DNA of 18,838 bases from Bacteroidota bacterium (GTDB lineage: Bacteria; Bacteroidota; Ignavibacteria; Ignavibacteriales; Ignavibacteriaceae): NCBI GenBank assembly GCA_023433685.1, contig JAEYUD010000199.1:1-18838 (forward strand), read 5' to 3'. Made by a program: the position numbers and the translations under genes. The notes under the pieces are model-generated. The model searched no databases. It was not told the origin of the DNA and was given only the letters and a program-made list of their open reading frames with translations. Of the stretch, positions 8,291 through 14,853 are shown one piece after another (position 1 is the first letter of the stretch; each line of letters begins with the position of its first letter).

Positions 8291-8355
8291 AAACAGCTAA
8301 TTACACCTTTTTCCCGTTAAGACTGAACAGGTTGAGGCGGGCTCAATTTAATCAT

Positions 8356-8360
8356 GAGGA
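8356..8360 (+). promoter_or_regulatory. Ribosome binding site deciding the start of the TlpA-like gene
   Basis: GAGGA at 8356-8360 lies 5 nt before the ATG at 8366. The earlier in-frame ATG at 8354 has no SD, and the GAGGA itself overlaps that codon. The ATG at 8366 also gives a tidier signal peptide. Confidence 0.55.
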
Positions 8361-8365
8361 TTCTT

Positions 8366-9943
8366 ATGCACAAACGCATTTTTCCCGTTCTGTTCATCCT
8401 GCTTTTTGCAGCAACAATCGCCACCCAGGCTCAAGGTGGTTCTGACCTGACAATTAAGGGGAAGGTATTGGGCTTCGACGGAAAGCCCATGGCAGCCGCG
8501 GCTGTTTACTTAAGTAACAGGACATATCCGGTGTTCATAGATGGCAATGCCATTAACGTGGGAAATGACGGCAGTTTCTCACTCAAAATCACAAAAAATG
8601 GTGAGTGGACTCTCAATTTTTCAGGTCTGGGGCATACTTACTTCAGTTTTACACTTCCGGTTCAGAACTTAAAAGGAGTTTCTGAGATCGAAGTAAAACT
8701 CGCGGCAACAAAAGCGTGGGTGATCCCCGGCCGGCTTCTTTTCAGATCGAACGGTAACGCAGATTTCTATCTTCCTGAAACCGTTCAACGTTCGTCCGAT
8801 GGAAAATTCAAATATACTGTGAACAAAGCACTCGATACGCTGCTTGTACAGATCACACCGAAAGCTTTTTATCCATCAACAGGTTTTGAATACAAAGGCG
8901 CGAAATATCTTCCGGATTCAGCCGGTGGTTTTTACACTGCATTCTTCAAAGTTAAACCCGGTTTTACGCTCGATCTCGATCCAAAGACATTGCCACGCCC
9001 GGTAGTTGATAACAAACCAGTCGTTAAATTTATCAGCGACAATACCGGACTTGAAAAGATTTACAGAGTAAGTGAGATCACCAACATTGAGTACCGGGAC
9101 GCTAATGCTGCCAGCTACGCTGAATGCCTTTCAATTTATAAAAATTCCTCCAATCCCGTCTTGAGGGATATCGCAGCGGCAAAGCTTTTTGAGTGGCATT
9201 CAACTCAGGAACAGCCTTATGTTGAAGACTTTAACGCGCTGATCGCTACCATCACCCCGCAGAATCCTGCCTGGACAACAAATTTGTACGGTCTGAGAGA
9301 CATCCTCGAGTTTATAGATCCGGCTAAAAGATTCGATTATATCGAAGCGATTTACAATTCCCACGGACCGGAAACCAGAGTGACACTTCTCTACAATCTT
9401 CAGGAACTTTCATTCCTGACAACGCCTGAACAGTTCAAATCGCTTTTGGATAAACTTGTAAATGATCCCGAAGTGAAGGCCTCAGGAATAGATTACTCGG
9501 GTCTGAAACCTGTCGGACCCAAGGAACCGGAAAAACTTTTCGATTTCACCGTTAAACTGATCGATGGCAAGGATTTCTCACCGATGCAGCTTAAGGGTAA
9601 CTATTTCCTTATCGATTTCTGGGGTACCTGGTGCGGGCCATGTATCGAAGAGATACCTTTCATAGAAAAAGCTTATGAAAAATTCAAAGGAAAGGGCTTC
9701 CAGATAATCAGTCTGGCTTTCAGCTCACCGGATGAAGATTTCAAGGCCAGAAGGAAAACAAACCCAATGCCCTGGCTTCACGCGCTTCTAAACGATACCG
9801 ACGCTGAGACTATCGCGAATCTTTACAATGTTGAGTACATCCCTAAAATGCTTCTCGTCTCCCCCGAAGGTGAAGTGATCGCCAACGAGGAAACCCTCCG
9901 CGATGGCGGGCTGATGAAGAAGCTGGAGGAGATATACAAGTAA
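8366..9943 (+). CDS. Exported TlpA-like thiol-disulfide protein with N-terminal carboxypeptidase-regulatory-like domain
   Basis: From the ATG at 8366 the protein has 525 residues; the ATG at 8354 would add four. A signal peptide (MHKRIFPVLFILLFAATIAT, likely cleavage QA|Q after residue 22) sends it to the periplasm. Residues about 28-100 form a carboxypeptidase-regulatory-like beta-sandwich (GKVLGFDGKPMAAAAVYL, NDGSFSLKI). The middle (about 200-375) is helical and not recognised. The C-terminus is a thioredoxin-like AhpC/TSA-type domain with FWGTWCGPC (Cys423/Cys426) and a cis-Pro in EYIPKML. The family reduces or rearranges disulfides outside the cytoplasm and needs a membrane donor such as CcdA/DsbD, not seen here. 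It lies 75 nt after carB with no terminator between, so some read-through is possible, but a functional link with carAB is not evident. Confidence 0.85.
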   Translation: MHKRIFPVLFILLFAATIATQAQGGSDLTIKGKVLGFDGKPMAAAAVYLSNRTYPVFIDGNAINVGNDGSFSLKITKNGEWTLNFSGLGHTYFSFTLPVQNLKGVSEIEVKLAATKAWVIPGRLLFRSNGNADFYLPETVQRSSDGKFKYTVNKALDTLLVQITPKAFYPSTGFEYKGAKYLPDSAGGFYTAFFKVKPGFTLDLDPKTLPRPVVDNKPVVKFISDNTGLEKIYRVSEITNIEYRDANAASYAECLSIYKNSSNPVLRDIAAAKLFEWHSTQEQPYVEDFNALIATITPQNPAWTTNLYGLRDILEFIDPAKRFDYIEAIYNSHGPETRVTLLYNLQELSFLTTPEQFKSLLDKLVNDPEVKASGIDYSGLKPVGPKEPEKLFDFTVKLIDGKDFSPMQLKGNYFLIDFWGTWCGPCIEEIPFIEKAYEKFKGKGFQIISLAFSSPDEDFKARRKTNPMPWLHALLNDTDAETIANLYNVEYIPKMLLVSPEGEVIANEETLRDGGLMKKLEEIYK

Positions 9944-9951
9944 GAACTTAA

Positions 9952-9982
9952 GAACTCGATGCGCCGCGGCGCACTCAAGTTC
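9952..9982. terminator. GC-rich hairpin between the TlpA-like gene and thrS
   Basis: The palindrome TGCGCCGCGGCGCA (9960-9973) is flanked by GAACT (9952-9956) and AGTTC (9978-9982), which also pair. It lies 8 nt after the stop codon. An A-rich stretch follows and a T-rich one comes only at about 10007-10023, so it is not a classical intrinsic terminator. It could slow or end transcription of the upstream gene. Confidence 0.4.
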
Positions 9983-10032
9983 CAAAAAATCGCTAAATTA
10001 CCAAGTTGTATTTTTAATTTTTTGTGATTGGT

Positions 10033-11826
10033 ATGAAAGAAGCGGATCAGCTGTATAAAATAAGGCACTCACTGGCGCACATTATGGCGCAGGCAGTGCT
10101 TGAACATTTCCCAAAAGCCAAGATGGGTTTTGGTCCTCCCGTGGATAACGGTTTTTATTACGATTTTGATTTCGGTGACGAAAAAGTTTCGGTTGAAGAT
10201 TTTAAGAAGATCGAGAAATCGATGTACAAGATCATAAATCAGAAACAGGAATTTGGCATTTTCTACCACAACCTTGATGAATCGCTCGGCATGCTGAATG
10301 AAATGGGGCAGCCCTACAAGGTTGAATATGCCAGGGAGCTCGTTGAATCAGGTCAGGCCGAAAACGGCGAACTTAGTTTTTACAAGAACGGACCCTTCGT
10401 CGATATGTGCGAAGGCCCTCACATCGCCAACACTTCCGAGATACCTCAGAAGTGCTGGAAGCTCGACAGAATCTCGGGCAGTTACTGGCGCGGTGACGAA
10501 AAACGGCCGATGCTCACCAGAATTTACGGTCTCGCCTTCGAAACCGAAGAGGAACTGAAAGACTACATCAAGCGCCGCGAGCTCGCCATGCAGCGCGATC
10601 ACAGAAAACTCGGGCAGGAGCTTGAGATATTCATGATTGATGATGAAGTTGGAACAGGACTTCCGCTGTGGCTGCCGAACGGCGCGGTTATCCGTTCCGA
10701 ACTGGAAGCCTGGGCGAAGGATGTTGAGTTCAGAGCCGGATACCATCACGTCTCCACCCCCTCACTGAGCAAATCGAATCTGTATTACAGGTCGGGTCAT
10801 CTTCCGTATTACGCGGAGTCGATGTTTCCGCCAATGGTTCTTGATGAGAACACAGAGTACTATCTCAGGCCCATGAACTGTCCGCATCACCATAAAATTT
10901 ACGGTTTCAGGCCAAGAAGCTACAGGGAGCTTCCTTACAGATTAGCTGAATACGGCGACATGTTCAGGTATGAAAAGCATGGTTCACTCTCGGGTCTCCT
11001 TAGAGTTCGCGCCATGTGTCTGAACGATGCTCATATCTATTGCGAGTACGACCAGCTGAAGCAGGAGTTCGCCGCGGTGATGGAGCTCTATAAATATTAT
11101 TACAGCTACCTCCGTCTCGGAAACTTCCGTGTCAGGCTTTCACTGCATGACGCTACCAGCGACAAGTATGTGAAGGATGAGGAAGAGTGGCAGTTCAGCG
11201 AGAACATCGTCCGCGAAATTCTCACAGAGAACGGTATCGACTATATCGAAGAAGCCGGTGAAGCCGCTTTCTACGGACCAAAGGTTGACATACAGATCAA
11301 GAACCTTCTCGGAAGGGAAGAGACCGTTTCAACCTGTCAGCTCGATTTCGTGATGGCAAAGAGGTTCGATCTCTGGTATTCCGCCAAAGACGGCTCGATG
11401 AAGCAGCCTTACATCCTCCACAGGGCACCGCTTTCAACACACGAAAGGTTCATCTCATTTCTGATCGAGTTCTGGGGCGGGGCATTCCCAACCTGGATGT
11501 CGCCGAATCAGGTTGTGCTGATCCCTGTTAACGAAGGCGTTGTTGATTATGCTCAGGAGCTGAGAAGCACAATGATCGAAAAAGGCATCCGTGTTGATAT
11601 CGATCTGAGCGATGACTCGTTCAACAAGAAGATCCGCAAGGCGGTCACAAAGAAGAATCCAAATATCTGGATCATCGGTGACAACGAAAAAGCGGAAAGA
11701 GCCATCACCTGGAGGCGCTACGCCGTTCAGGATCAGATAAAGATGCAGGCCGACGCCGCAATCGAGAAGGTCATGCACCTCCGCGCCAACCGCGTTATGG
11801 ATAATTTTTCCGATGTAGAGATCTGA
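10033..11826 (+). CDS. thrS: Threonyl-tRNA synthetase lacking the N-terminal TGS domain
   Basis: ThrRS charges tRNA-Thr with threonine. From ATG 10033 it has 597 residues; an in-frame GTG at 10024 is a less likely start. The protein opens directly with the N2 editing domain (RHSLAH, His12/His16, and DMCEGPH, Cys126/His130), about 61 residues earlier than in E. coli ThrRS, so the N1/TGS domain is absent. The catalytic core has the zinc ligands Cys283 (MNCPHHH), His334 (NDAHIYC) and His463 (ILHRAP), then an anticodon-binding domain (about 490-590). Motif 2 reads RVRAMCLNDAHIYC where E. coli has FTQDDAHIF, so the Gln381 position is Leu. The upstream gap of 89 nt is too short for a frameshifted TGS domain. 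There is no SD; the leader is AT-rich. A strong terminator follows. Confidence 0.94.
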   Translation: MKEADQLYKIRHSLAHIMAQAVLEHFPKAKMGFGPPVDNGFYYDFDFGDEKVSVEDFKKIEKSMYKIINQKQEFGIFYHNLDESLGMLNEMGQPYKVEYARELVESGQAENGELSFYKNGPFVDMCEGPHIANTSEIPQKCWKLDRISGSYWRGDEKRPMLTRIYGLAFETEEELKDYIKRRELAMQRDHRKLGQELEIFMIDDEVGTGLPLWLPNGAVIRSELEAWAKDVEFRAGYHHVSTPSLSKSNLYYRSGHLPYYAESMFPPMVLDENTEYYLRPMNCPHHHKIYGFRPRSYRELPYRLAEYGDMFRYEKHGSLSGLLRVRAMCLNDAHIYCEYDQLKQEFAAVMELYKYYYSYLRLGNFRVRLSLHDATSDKYVKDEEEWQFSENIVREILTENGIDYIEEAGEAAFYGPKVDIQIKNLLGREETVSTCQLDFVMAKRFDLWYSAKDGSMKQPYILHRAPLSTHERFISFLIEFWGGAFPTWMSPNQVVLIPVNEGVVDYAQELRSTMIEKGIRVDIDLSDDSFNKKIRKAVTKKNPNIWIIGDNEKAERAITWRRYAVQDQIKMQADAAIEKVMHLRANRVMDNFSDVEI

Positions 11827-11857
11827 CGTTCCCTGCTAGTCAGTATCTCTGAAGGAC

Positions 11858-11888
11858 GGCTGCTCTGCAAAGGGCAGCCTTTTTTTTT
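11858..11888 (+). terminator. Intrinsic terminator of thrS
   Basis: GGCTGCTCT (11858-11866) pairs with AGGGCAGCC (11871-11879), with one G-U pair, around a GCAA (GNRA) tetraloop. Nine T follow (11880-11888). This is a textbook rho-independent terminator 32 nt after the thrS stop codon. Confidence 0.92.
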
Positions 11889-11916
11889 GAGTGGTGAGTG
11901 GTGAGTGGTGAGTGGT
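11889..11916 (+). repeat. Heptamer tandem repeat, four perfect GAGTGGT units
   Basis: Four identical copies of GAGTGGT follow directly on the T-run of the thrS terminator. Unit length matches the other 7-bp intergenic repeats in the window (AGTGTRG, TGTGAAC). Confidence 0.85.
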
Positions 11917-11937
11917 TTGTTTGGAGTTTTTACCGGA

Positions 11938-12036
11938 GTGAACGATAGTATCGTATGAAAATGGGGGAAATTATACGATAGCATCGTATAGAAATAGGGG
12001 AAATTATACGATAGTATCGTATAGTTGGCAAATAAT
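11938..12036. repeat. Three tandem 33-bp units, each with a palindrome ATACGATAnTATCGTAT-like core
   Basis: Palindrome centres lie at 11948, 11981 and 12014, exactly 33 bp apart. Units 1 and 2 are full (11938-11970, 11971-12003); unit 3 keeps its first 21 bases (12004-12024) and then diverges. Stems are ACGATA/TATCGT (unit 1), TATACGAT/ATCGTATA with loop AGC (unit 2) and TATACGATA/TATCGTATA around one G (unit 3). Between palindromes comes a conserved (g)aaaataggggaaa tract. The array ends 65 nt before the yciI-like start. A spacing of about three helical turns puts the palindromes on one face of the DNA, which would suit an operator array; a hairpin repeat element is equally possible. Confidence 0.8.
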
Positions 12037-12089
12037 TGCTTCTTTTCATTAAATTGCCATTCATCGTTTTAATAATTAGAGGAGCGTCA

Positions 12090-12491
12090 ATGCGCGCCAT
12101 ATCTTTTGCTTTTGCGTTGTTTTTGGTTTTTTCATTCTCCGGTTTTGGGCAGAACAGCAATCCACCATCTCCGGAAAAGATGAAAAAGTGGTACTTTGTC
12201 ATGCTCAAGAAGGGCGAAACAAGGAACCAGGATACTGCTGAAGTGCGTCGCCTGAATGAGGGTCACATGGCAAACATAAACAGAATGGCCGATCTTGGAG
12301 TGCTCCGGATCGCGGGTCCGTTTATGGATAACGGCGACTGGCGCGGCATCTTTATCATGGACGCAAAAACGGAGGAGGAAGTAATCGAAAATTTAAAGCA
12401 GGACCCCGCGATCGCTGCCGGAAGACTCTCATACGAGATCCATCCCTGGTACGGCCCTGCGGTCATCAAAACAAACTGGGATAAAGAATGA
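12090..12491 (+). CDS. Exported YciI-like (YCII-related) protein
   Basis: The start at ATG 12090 is chosen because AGAGGAG (12078-12084) lies 5 nt upstream and because it gives a clean signal peptide (MRAISFAFALFLVFSFSGFG, likely cut near Q21). A longer in-frame start at 12036 lacks both. The 133-residue product has a YCII-type dimeric alpha-beta barrel core (about 34-120): YFVMLKKG, a helix with HMANI (His59), the family hallmark AGPF with a following Asp (GPFMDNGDWRGIFIMD), and His118 in HPWYG. YciI proteins are small, mostly cytoplasmic and of unclear function; export is unusual. The stop overlaps the next start as ATGA, so translation is probably coupled to hisN. Confidence 0.8.
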   Translation: MRAISFAFALFLVFSFSGFGQNSNPPSPEKMKKWYFVMLKKGETRNQDTAEVRRLNEGHMANINRMADLGVLRIAGPFMDNGDWRGIFIMDAKTEEEVIENLKQDPAIAAGRLSYEIHPWYGPAVIKTNWDKE

Positions 12492-13279
12492 AAAGCTATT
12501 TCGGTTATGTTCTGTTCGCGGAACACCTTGCCGACATTTCCGGGTCGATAATAGACCGCTATTTCCGTGGTGATATAAAACCCGAGTTCAAAAAATCTGC
12601 TTCACCAATTGTCACAATAGCCGACAAGGAAGTGGAGGAGCGTCTACGTGCCGAGATCGAATATGAAGACTCCGAATCAGGCATTATAGGAGAGGAATTT
12701 GGGATCAAGGAGAGCCAAAACGGCTACACGTGGGTGATTGATCCGATCGACGGAACAATCGCTTTCAGTTGCGGCAAACCTGTATTTGCCACCCTGATAG
12801 CCCTGATGAAGGATGGAATACCGTTGATCGGAATAATCGATCAACCCGTAACCCGTGAAAGATGGATCGGCGTCTCGGGAAACATTACCACTTTGAATGG
12901 CGAGCCGGTTAAATCTTCATCACTTACTGAACTCCACAAAGCGAAACTCAGCACCACTTCACCCGGAATGTTTACCGAACCAAAAGACCAGGCCTTCTTT
13001 TCGGAGCTGCAACGTTCAGTTCATATCACCAGTTATGGTGGCGACGCGTATCAGTACGGGCTCTGTGCCGCCGGGTATGTGGATATAGTCGTCGAAAAAG
13101 GGCTGAATCTCCACGATTGGGCAGCACTCGTTCCTGTTCTAAAAGGCTCGGGAGCCATCATCACCGACTGGAAAGGGGAAGAATTAAGCCTCACCTCACA
13201 AGGGGATGTGATCGTGACCGGCAATAATGAGCTTCACTCACAGGTGCTGGAGATAATCACCAATCACGCGGCCCGGTAG
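12488..13279 (+). CDS. hisN: Histidinol-phosphatase, inositol-monophosphatase family (HisN type)
   Basis: This 263-residue cytoplasmic Mg-dependent phosphatase has the IMPase signatures: SPIVTIAD (39-46), GEE (68-70), WVIDPIDGT (82-90) and the late metal Asp210 in LHDWAALVPV. Stretches IDQPVTRERWIG, STTSPGMF, YGGDAYQYGLCAAGYVDIVVE and AIITDWKGE fit the HisN subfamily (TIGR02067-like), which removes phosphate from histidinol phosphate in histidine synthesis, better than CysQ or SuhB. No other his gene is nearby, so it is an orphan copy if the assignment holds. It shares ATGA with the YciI-like gene (4-nt overlap), and its 3' end overlaps the convergent ferredoxin gene by 16 bp. Related sugar or nucleotide phosphates remain possible substrates. 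Confidence 0.82.
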   Translation: MKSYFGYVLFAEHLADISGSIIDRYFRGDIKPEFKKSASPIVTIADKEVEERLRAEIEYEDSESGIIGEEFGIKESQNGYTWVIDPIDGTIAFSCGKPVFATLIALMKDGIPLIGIIDQPVTRERWIGVSGNITTLNGEPVKSSSLTELHKAKLSTTSPGMFTEPKDQAFFSELQRSVHITSYGGDAYQYGLCAAGYVDIVVEKGLNLHDWAALVPVLKGSGAIITDWKGEELSLTSQGDVIVTGNNELHSQVLEIITNHAAR

Positions 13280-14154
13280 CTCTCGATCTCTGAACCGTTG
13301 AGGTCGAGTACGGTGATGTAGACCGGTACTTTCCTTACCGCCAGGTCGTTCGCGCGCATGGCGATCTGCGCGAGACCGGTGCAACAGGGAACCTTCATTA
13401 TCACGACACTTATCGAATTCAGGTTTGAGTAGTCGATCATGTCGATCAGTTTTTCAAGATAGGCTTCCTTGTTGGTGTCGAGTTTCGGACAGGCTATTGC
13501 CATTGCCTTACCGCTGAGATATTTTGAGTGAAATGCTGTTGAAACGAATCCCGCGCAATCGGCGGCCAGAAGAAGATCGGCATTCCTGAAGAATCCCGCC
13601 TGCGGATTGAGCAGATGCAGCTGGATAGGCCAGTGAGTGAGCTCACTTGGCTGTTCGTAGCCGGTAAAATCGATATTTTTTCTCACCTCTGTTTTCCTCA
13701 GATCCTGTTCCGCTGAACCTTTACAGCCGCATGAACTTCCACCACCATGATGATGGTGCTGAGGTGCCGCCGGTTTTTGGGGAGCTGCCTCTGGCTGAAG
13801 GGCAACCGGGTTAACAATACCATGAGCCTTCAGGTAATCAAGGGCTTCAGTGAAAAACTCTATTTCGTTGTGATCGAGGAGGTGTTCGAGGTGTGCTTTA
13901 ATGGTATTCGGCCCACCTTTTACAATGTAGTCCATAACCTTCGACTCGTTGTAAGGTTCAGCTTCTCTCTCCTCGATAGTCAGGGCTCCGGTGGGGCATT
14001 CACCGATGCAGGCCCCGAGGCCGTCGCAGAAAAGATCGCTTATCAGACGGGCTTTCCCATCGATTATTTGCAGTGCACCTTCATGGCAAGCGGGTACGCA
14101 ATCGCCGCAGCCGTTACATAATTCTTCATCAATTGATATTATTTTTCTAAGCAT
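13264..14154 (-). CDS. 4Fe-4S dicluster ferredoxin with C-terminal Cys-containing domain
   Basis: This 296-residue protein opens with a two-cluster ferredoxin. The first motif is Cys13/16/19/23 (CNGCGDCVPAC). The second is Cys43/49/53 (CDGLGACIGECP), in which the usual second Cys is Leu46, so one cluster has an incomplete ligand set. A helical segment follows (70-115), then a Pro/Ala linker with HHHH (133-136) and Cys142/Cys144 (SSCGCKGS). The C-terminal domain (about 165-290, from WPIQLHLLNP) has Cys200, Cys222 (ACPKLD) and Cys257-258 (VPCCTGL), which could bind metal or a cofactor. I recognise the overall layout from anaerobe proteins annotated only as 4Fe-4S binding; the electron partner is unknown. 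It has its own strong promoter. No signal peptide. Confidence 0.85.
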   Translation of the reverse strand: MLRKIISIDEELCNGCGDCVPACHEGALQIIDGKARLISDLFCDGLGACIGECPTGALTIEEREAEPYNESKVMDYIVKGGPNTIKAHLEHLLDHNEIEFFTEALDYLKAHGIVNPVALQPEAAPQKPAAPQHHHHGGGSSCGCKGSAEQDLRKTEVRKNIDFTGYEQPSELTHWPIQLHLLNPQAGFFRNADLLLAADCAGFVSTAFHSKYLSGKAMAIACPKLDTNKEAYLEKLIDMIDYSNLNSISVVIMKVPCCTGLAQIAMRANDLAVRKVPVYITVLDLNGSEIESYRAA

Positions 14155-14188
14155 TTCAGTTCCATAAAACAGATAAATAAGTCTGATT

Positions 14189-14219
14189 CAAATGTAATAA
14201 ATATTAGTGTGTCTGCAAA
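14189..14219 (-). promoter_or_regulatory. Perfect Bacteroidota-type promoter of the ferredoxin gene
   Basis: On the minus strand TTTG (14219-14216), a 19-nt spacer and TACATTTG (14196-14189) match TTTG-N19-TAnnTTTG exactly. It ends 34 nt before the ATG at 14154. This is the clearest promoter in the window. Confidence 0.8.
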
Positions 14220-14234
14220 ATGTTTTTAGCTTTG

Positions 14235-14314
14235 TAGTGTAGAGTGTAGAGTGCCGCTGGAAGTGTGAACTGTGAACTGTGAACTGTGAAGTTCTAGTGT
14301 AGAGTGTGGAGTGT
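14235..14314 (+). repeat. Heptamer repeat cluster (AGTGTRG and TGTGAAC)
   Basis: TAGTGTAGAGTGTAGAGTG lies at 14235-14253 and a second copy with GG, TAGTGTAGAGTGTGGAGTGT, at 14295-14314; the latter is identical over 20 bp to 2883-2902. Between them are three perfect TGTGAAC units and one variant (14264-14291). Here the leading TAG does not end a recognised gene. Confidence 0.8.
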
Positions 14315-14324
14315 TAAGTATACC

Positions 14325-14473
14325 CTCCGAGACTCTGTGACTTCGAGACTCCGAGACTTCGAGACTCCGAGACTTCGAGACTCTGTGACTCCGAGACTCC
14401 GAGACTCTGTGACTCTGTGACTCCGAGACTCTGTGACTCCGAGACTCTGAGACTCTGTTACTCCGAGACTCTC
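14325..14473. repeat. 18-unit degenerate octamer tandem array
   Basis: Eighteen consecutive 8-bp units (14325-14468) plus a partial one. Variants are mainly ctccgaga, ctctgtga and cttcgaga, with single ctctgaga and ctctgtta. The array runs into the yraN stop codon (14472-14474 on the minus strand). With 8 bp it would shift frame if translated, and no ORF uses it. Confidence 0.9.
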
Positions 14474-14837
14474 ACGAGCTCCAAGAGATATAATCAGGAT
14501 CGTGGATTATCTGATACGTGCCGTCGGGGTTGGGGAGGATGCCGATAAAGTCGAAGCGGATCTCTTCGTAGAAGACTTCGGTTTTGTACATGTATTTTTG
14601 AGCGTATTTTTTCAGAGCACGCACCTTGGTGTGTGATATGGCGTGTTGAATATCTGTGAAAATTTCGTCACTGCGGTATTTCACTTCGATGAAGACGAGG
14701 GTGGTGCCATCGAGGGCGACGATATCGAGTTCACCGTGGCTTTGGCGCCAGTTTCTGTCAAGGATCCTGAATCCTTTACTCTCGAGGTACTCGGCTGCAA
14801 GCCGTTCTCCGAGTTTTCCTGTTTCCAGAGTGCCCAC
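14472..14837 (-). CDS. yraN: YraN (UPF0102) family putative endonuclease
   Basis: This 121-residue protein has the usual UPF0102 length and fold: an N-terminal helix (GKLGERLAAEYLESKGF), then the PD-(D/E)xK-type core GELDIVA (Glu36, Asp38) and FIEVKYR (Glu51, Lys53). The family is predicted to cut DNA, perhaps branched structures, but its role is not established. The start is GTG at 14837; no in-frame ATG precedes it, and residues MGTLETGKLGE fit the family start. It begins 16 nt after the tyrS stop codon on the same strand, so it is the second gene of a tyrS-yraN operon. The octamer array begins at its stop codon. Confidence 0.88.
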   Translation of the reverse strand: MGTLETGKLGERLAAEYLESKGFRILDRNWRQSHGELDIVALDGTTLVFIEVKYRSDEIFTDIQHAISHTKVRALKKYAQKYMYKTEVFYEEIRFDFIGILPNPDGTYQIIHDPDYISWSS

Positions 14838-14853
14838 GGTGAACCCGCGATAA

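Larger units (their letters stand above)
14155..14471. other. Repeat-rich intergenic region without a gene
   Basis: These 317 bases hold the ferredoxin promoter (14189-14219), two AGTGTRG heptamer clusters, a TGTGAAC heptamer cluster and an 18-unit octamer array. No plausible ORF or RNA gene is seen, and there is no obvious terminator for the yraN transcript that runs into it from the right. Confidence 0.75.

Noticed and set aside
2958..8343. Shared 11-mer TGAGGCGGGCT at 2958-2968 and 8333-8343 as a dispersed regulatory motif
   Set aside because: In 18.8 kb dozens of 11-mer matches are expected by chance, and the flanks do not match.
9944..10032. A frameshifted or split TGS domain upstream of thrS
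   Set aside because: Only 89 nt lie between the two genes, too few for about 60 residues, and no TGS-like peptide is readable there.
11938..12036. CRISPR array from the three regularly spaced palindromic repeats
   Set aside because: The stretch between palindromes is conserved rather than unique, only three units exist, and no cas gene is present.
12036..12089. Longer start of the YciI-like gene at 12036
   Set aside because: It would bury the signal peptide behind 18 extra residues; the ATG at 12090 has a good SD.
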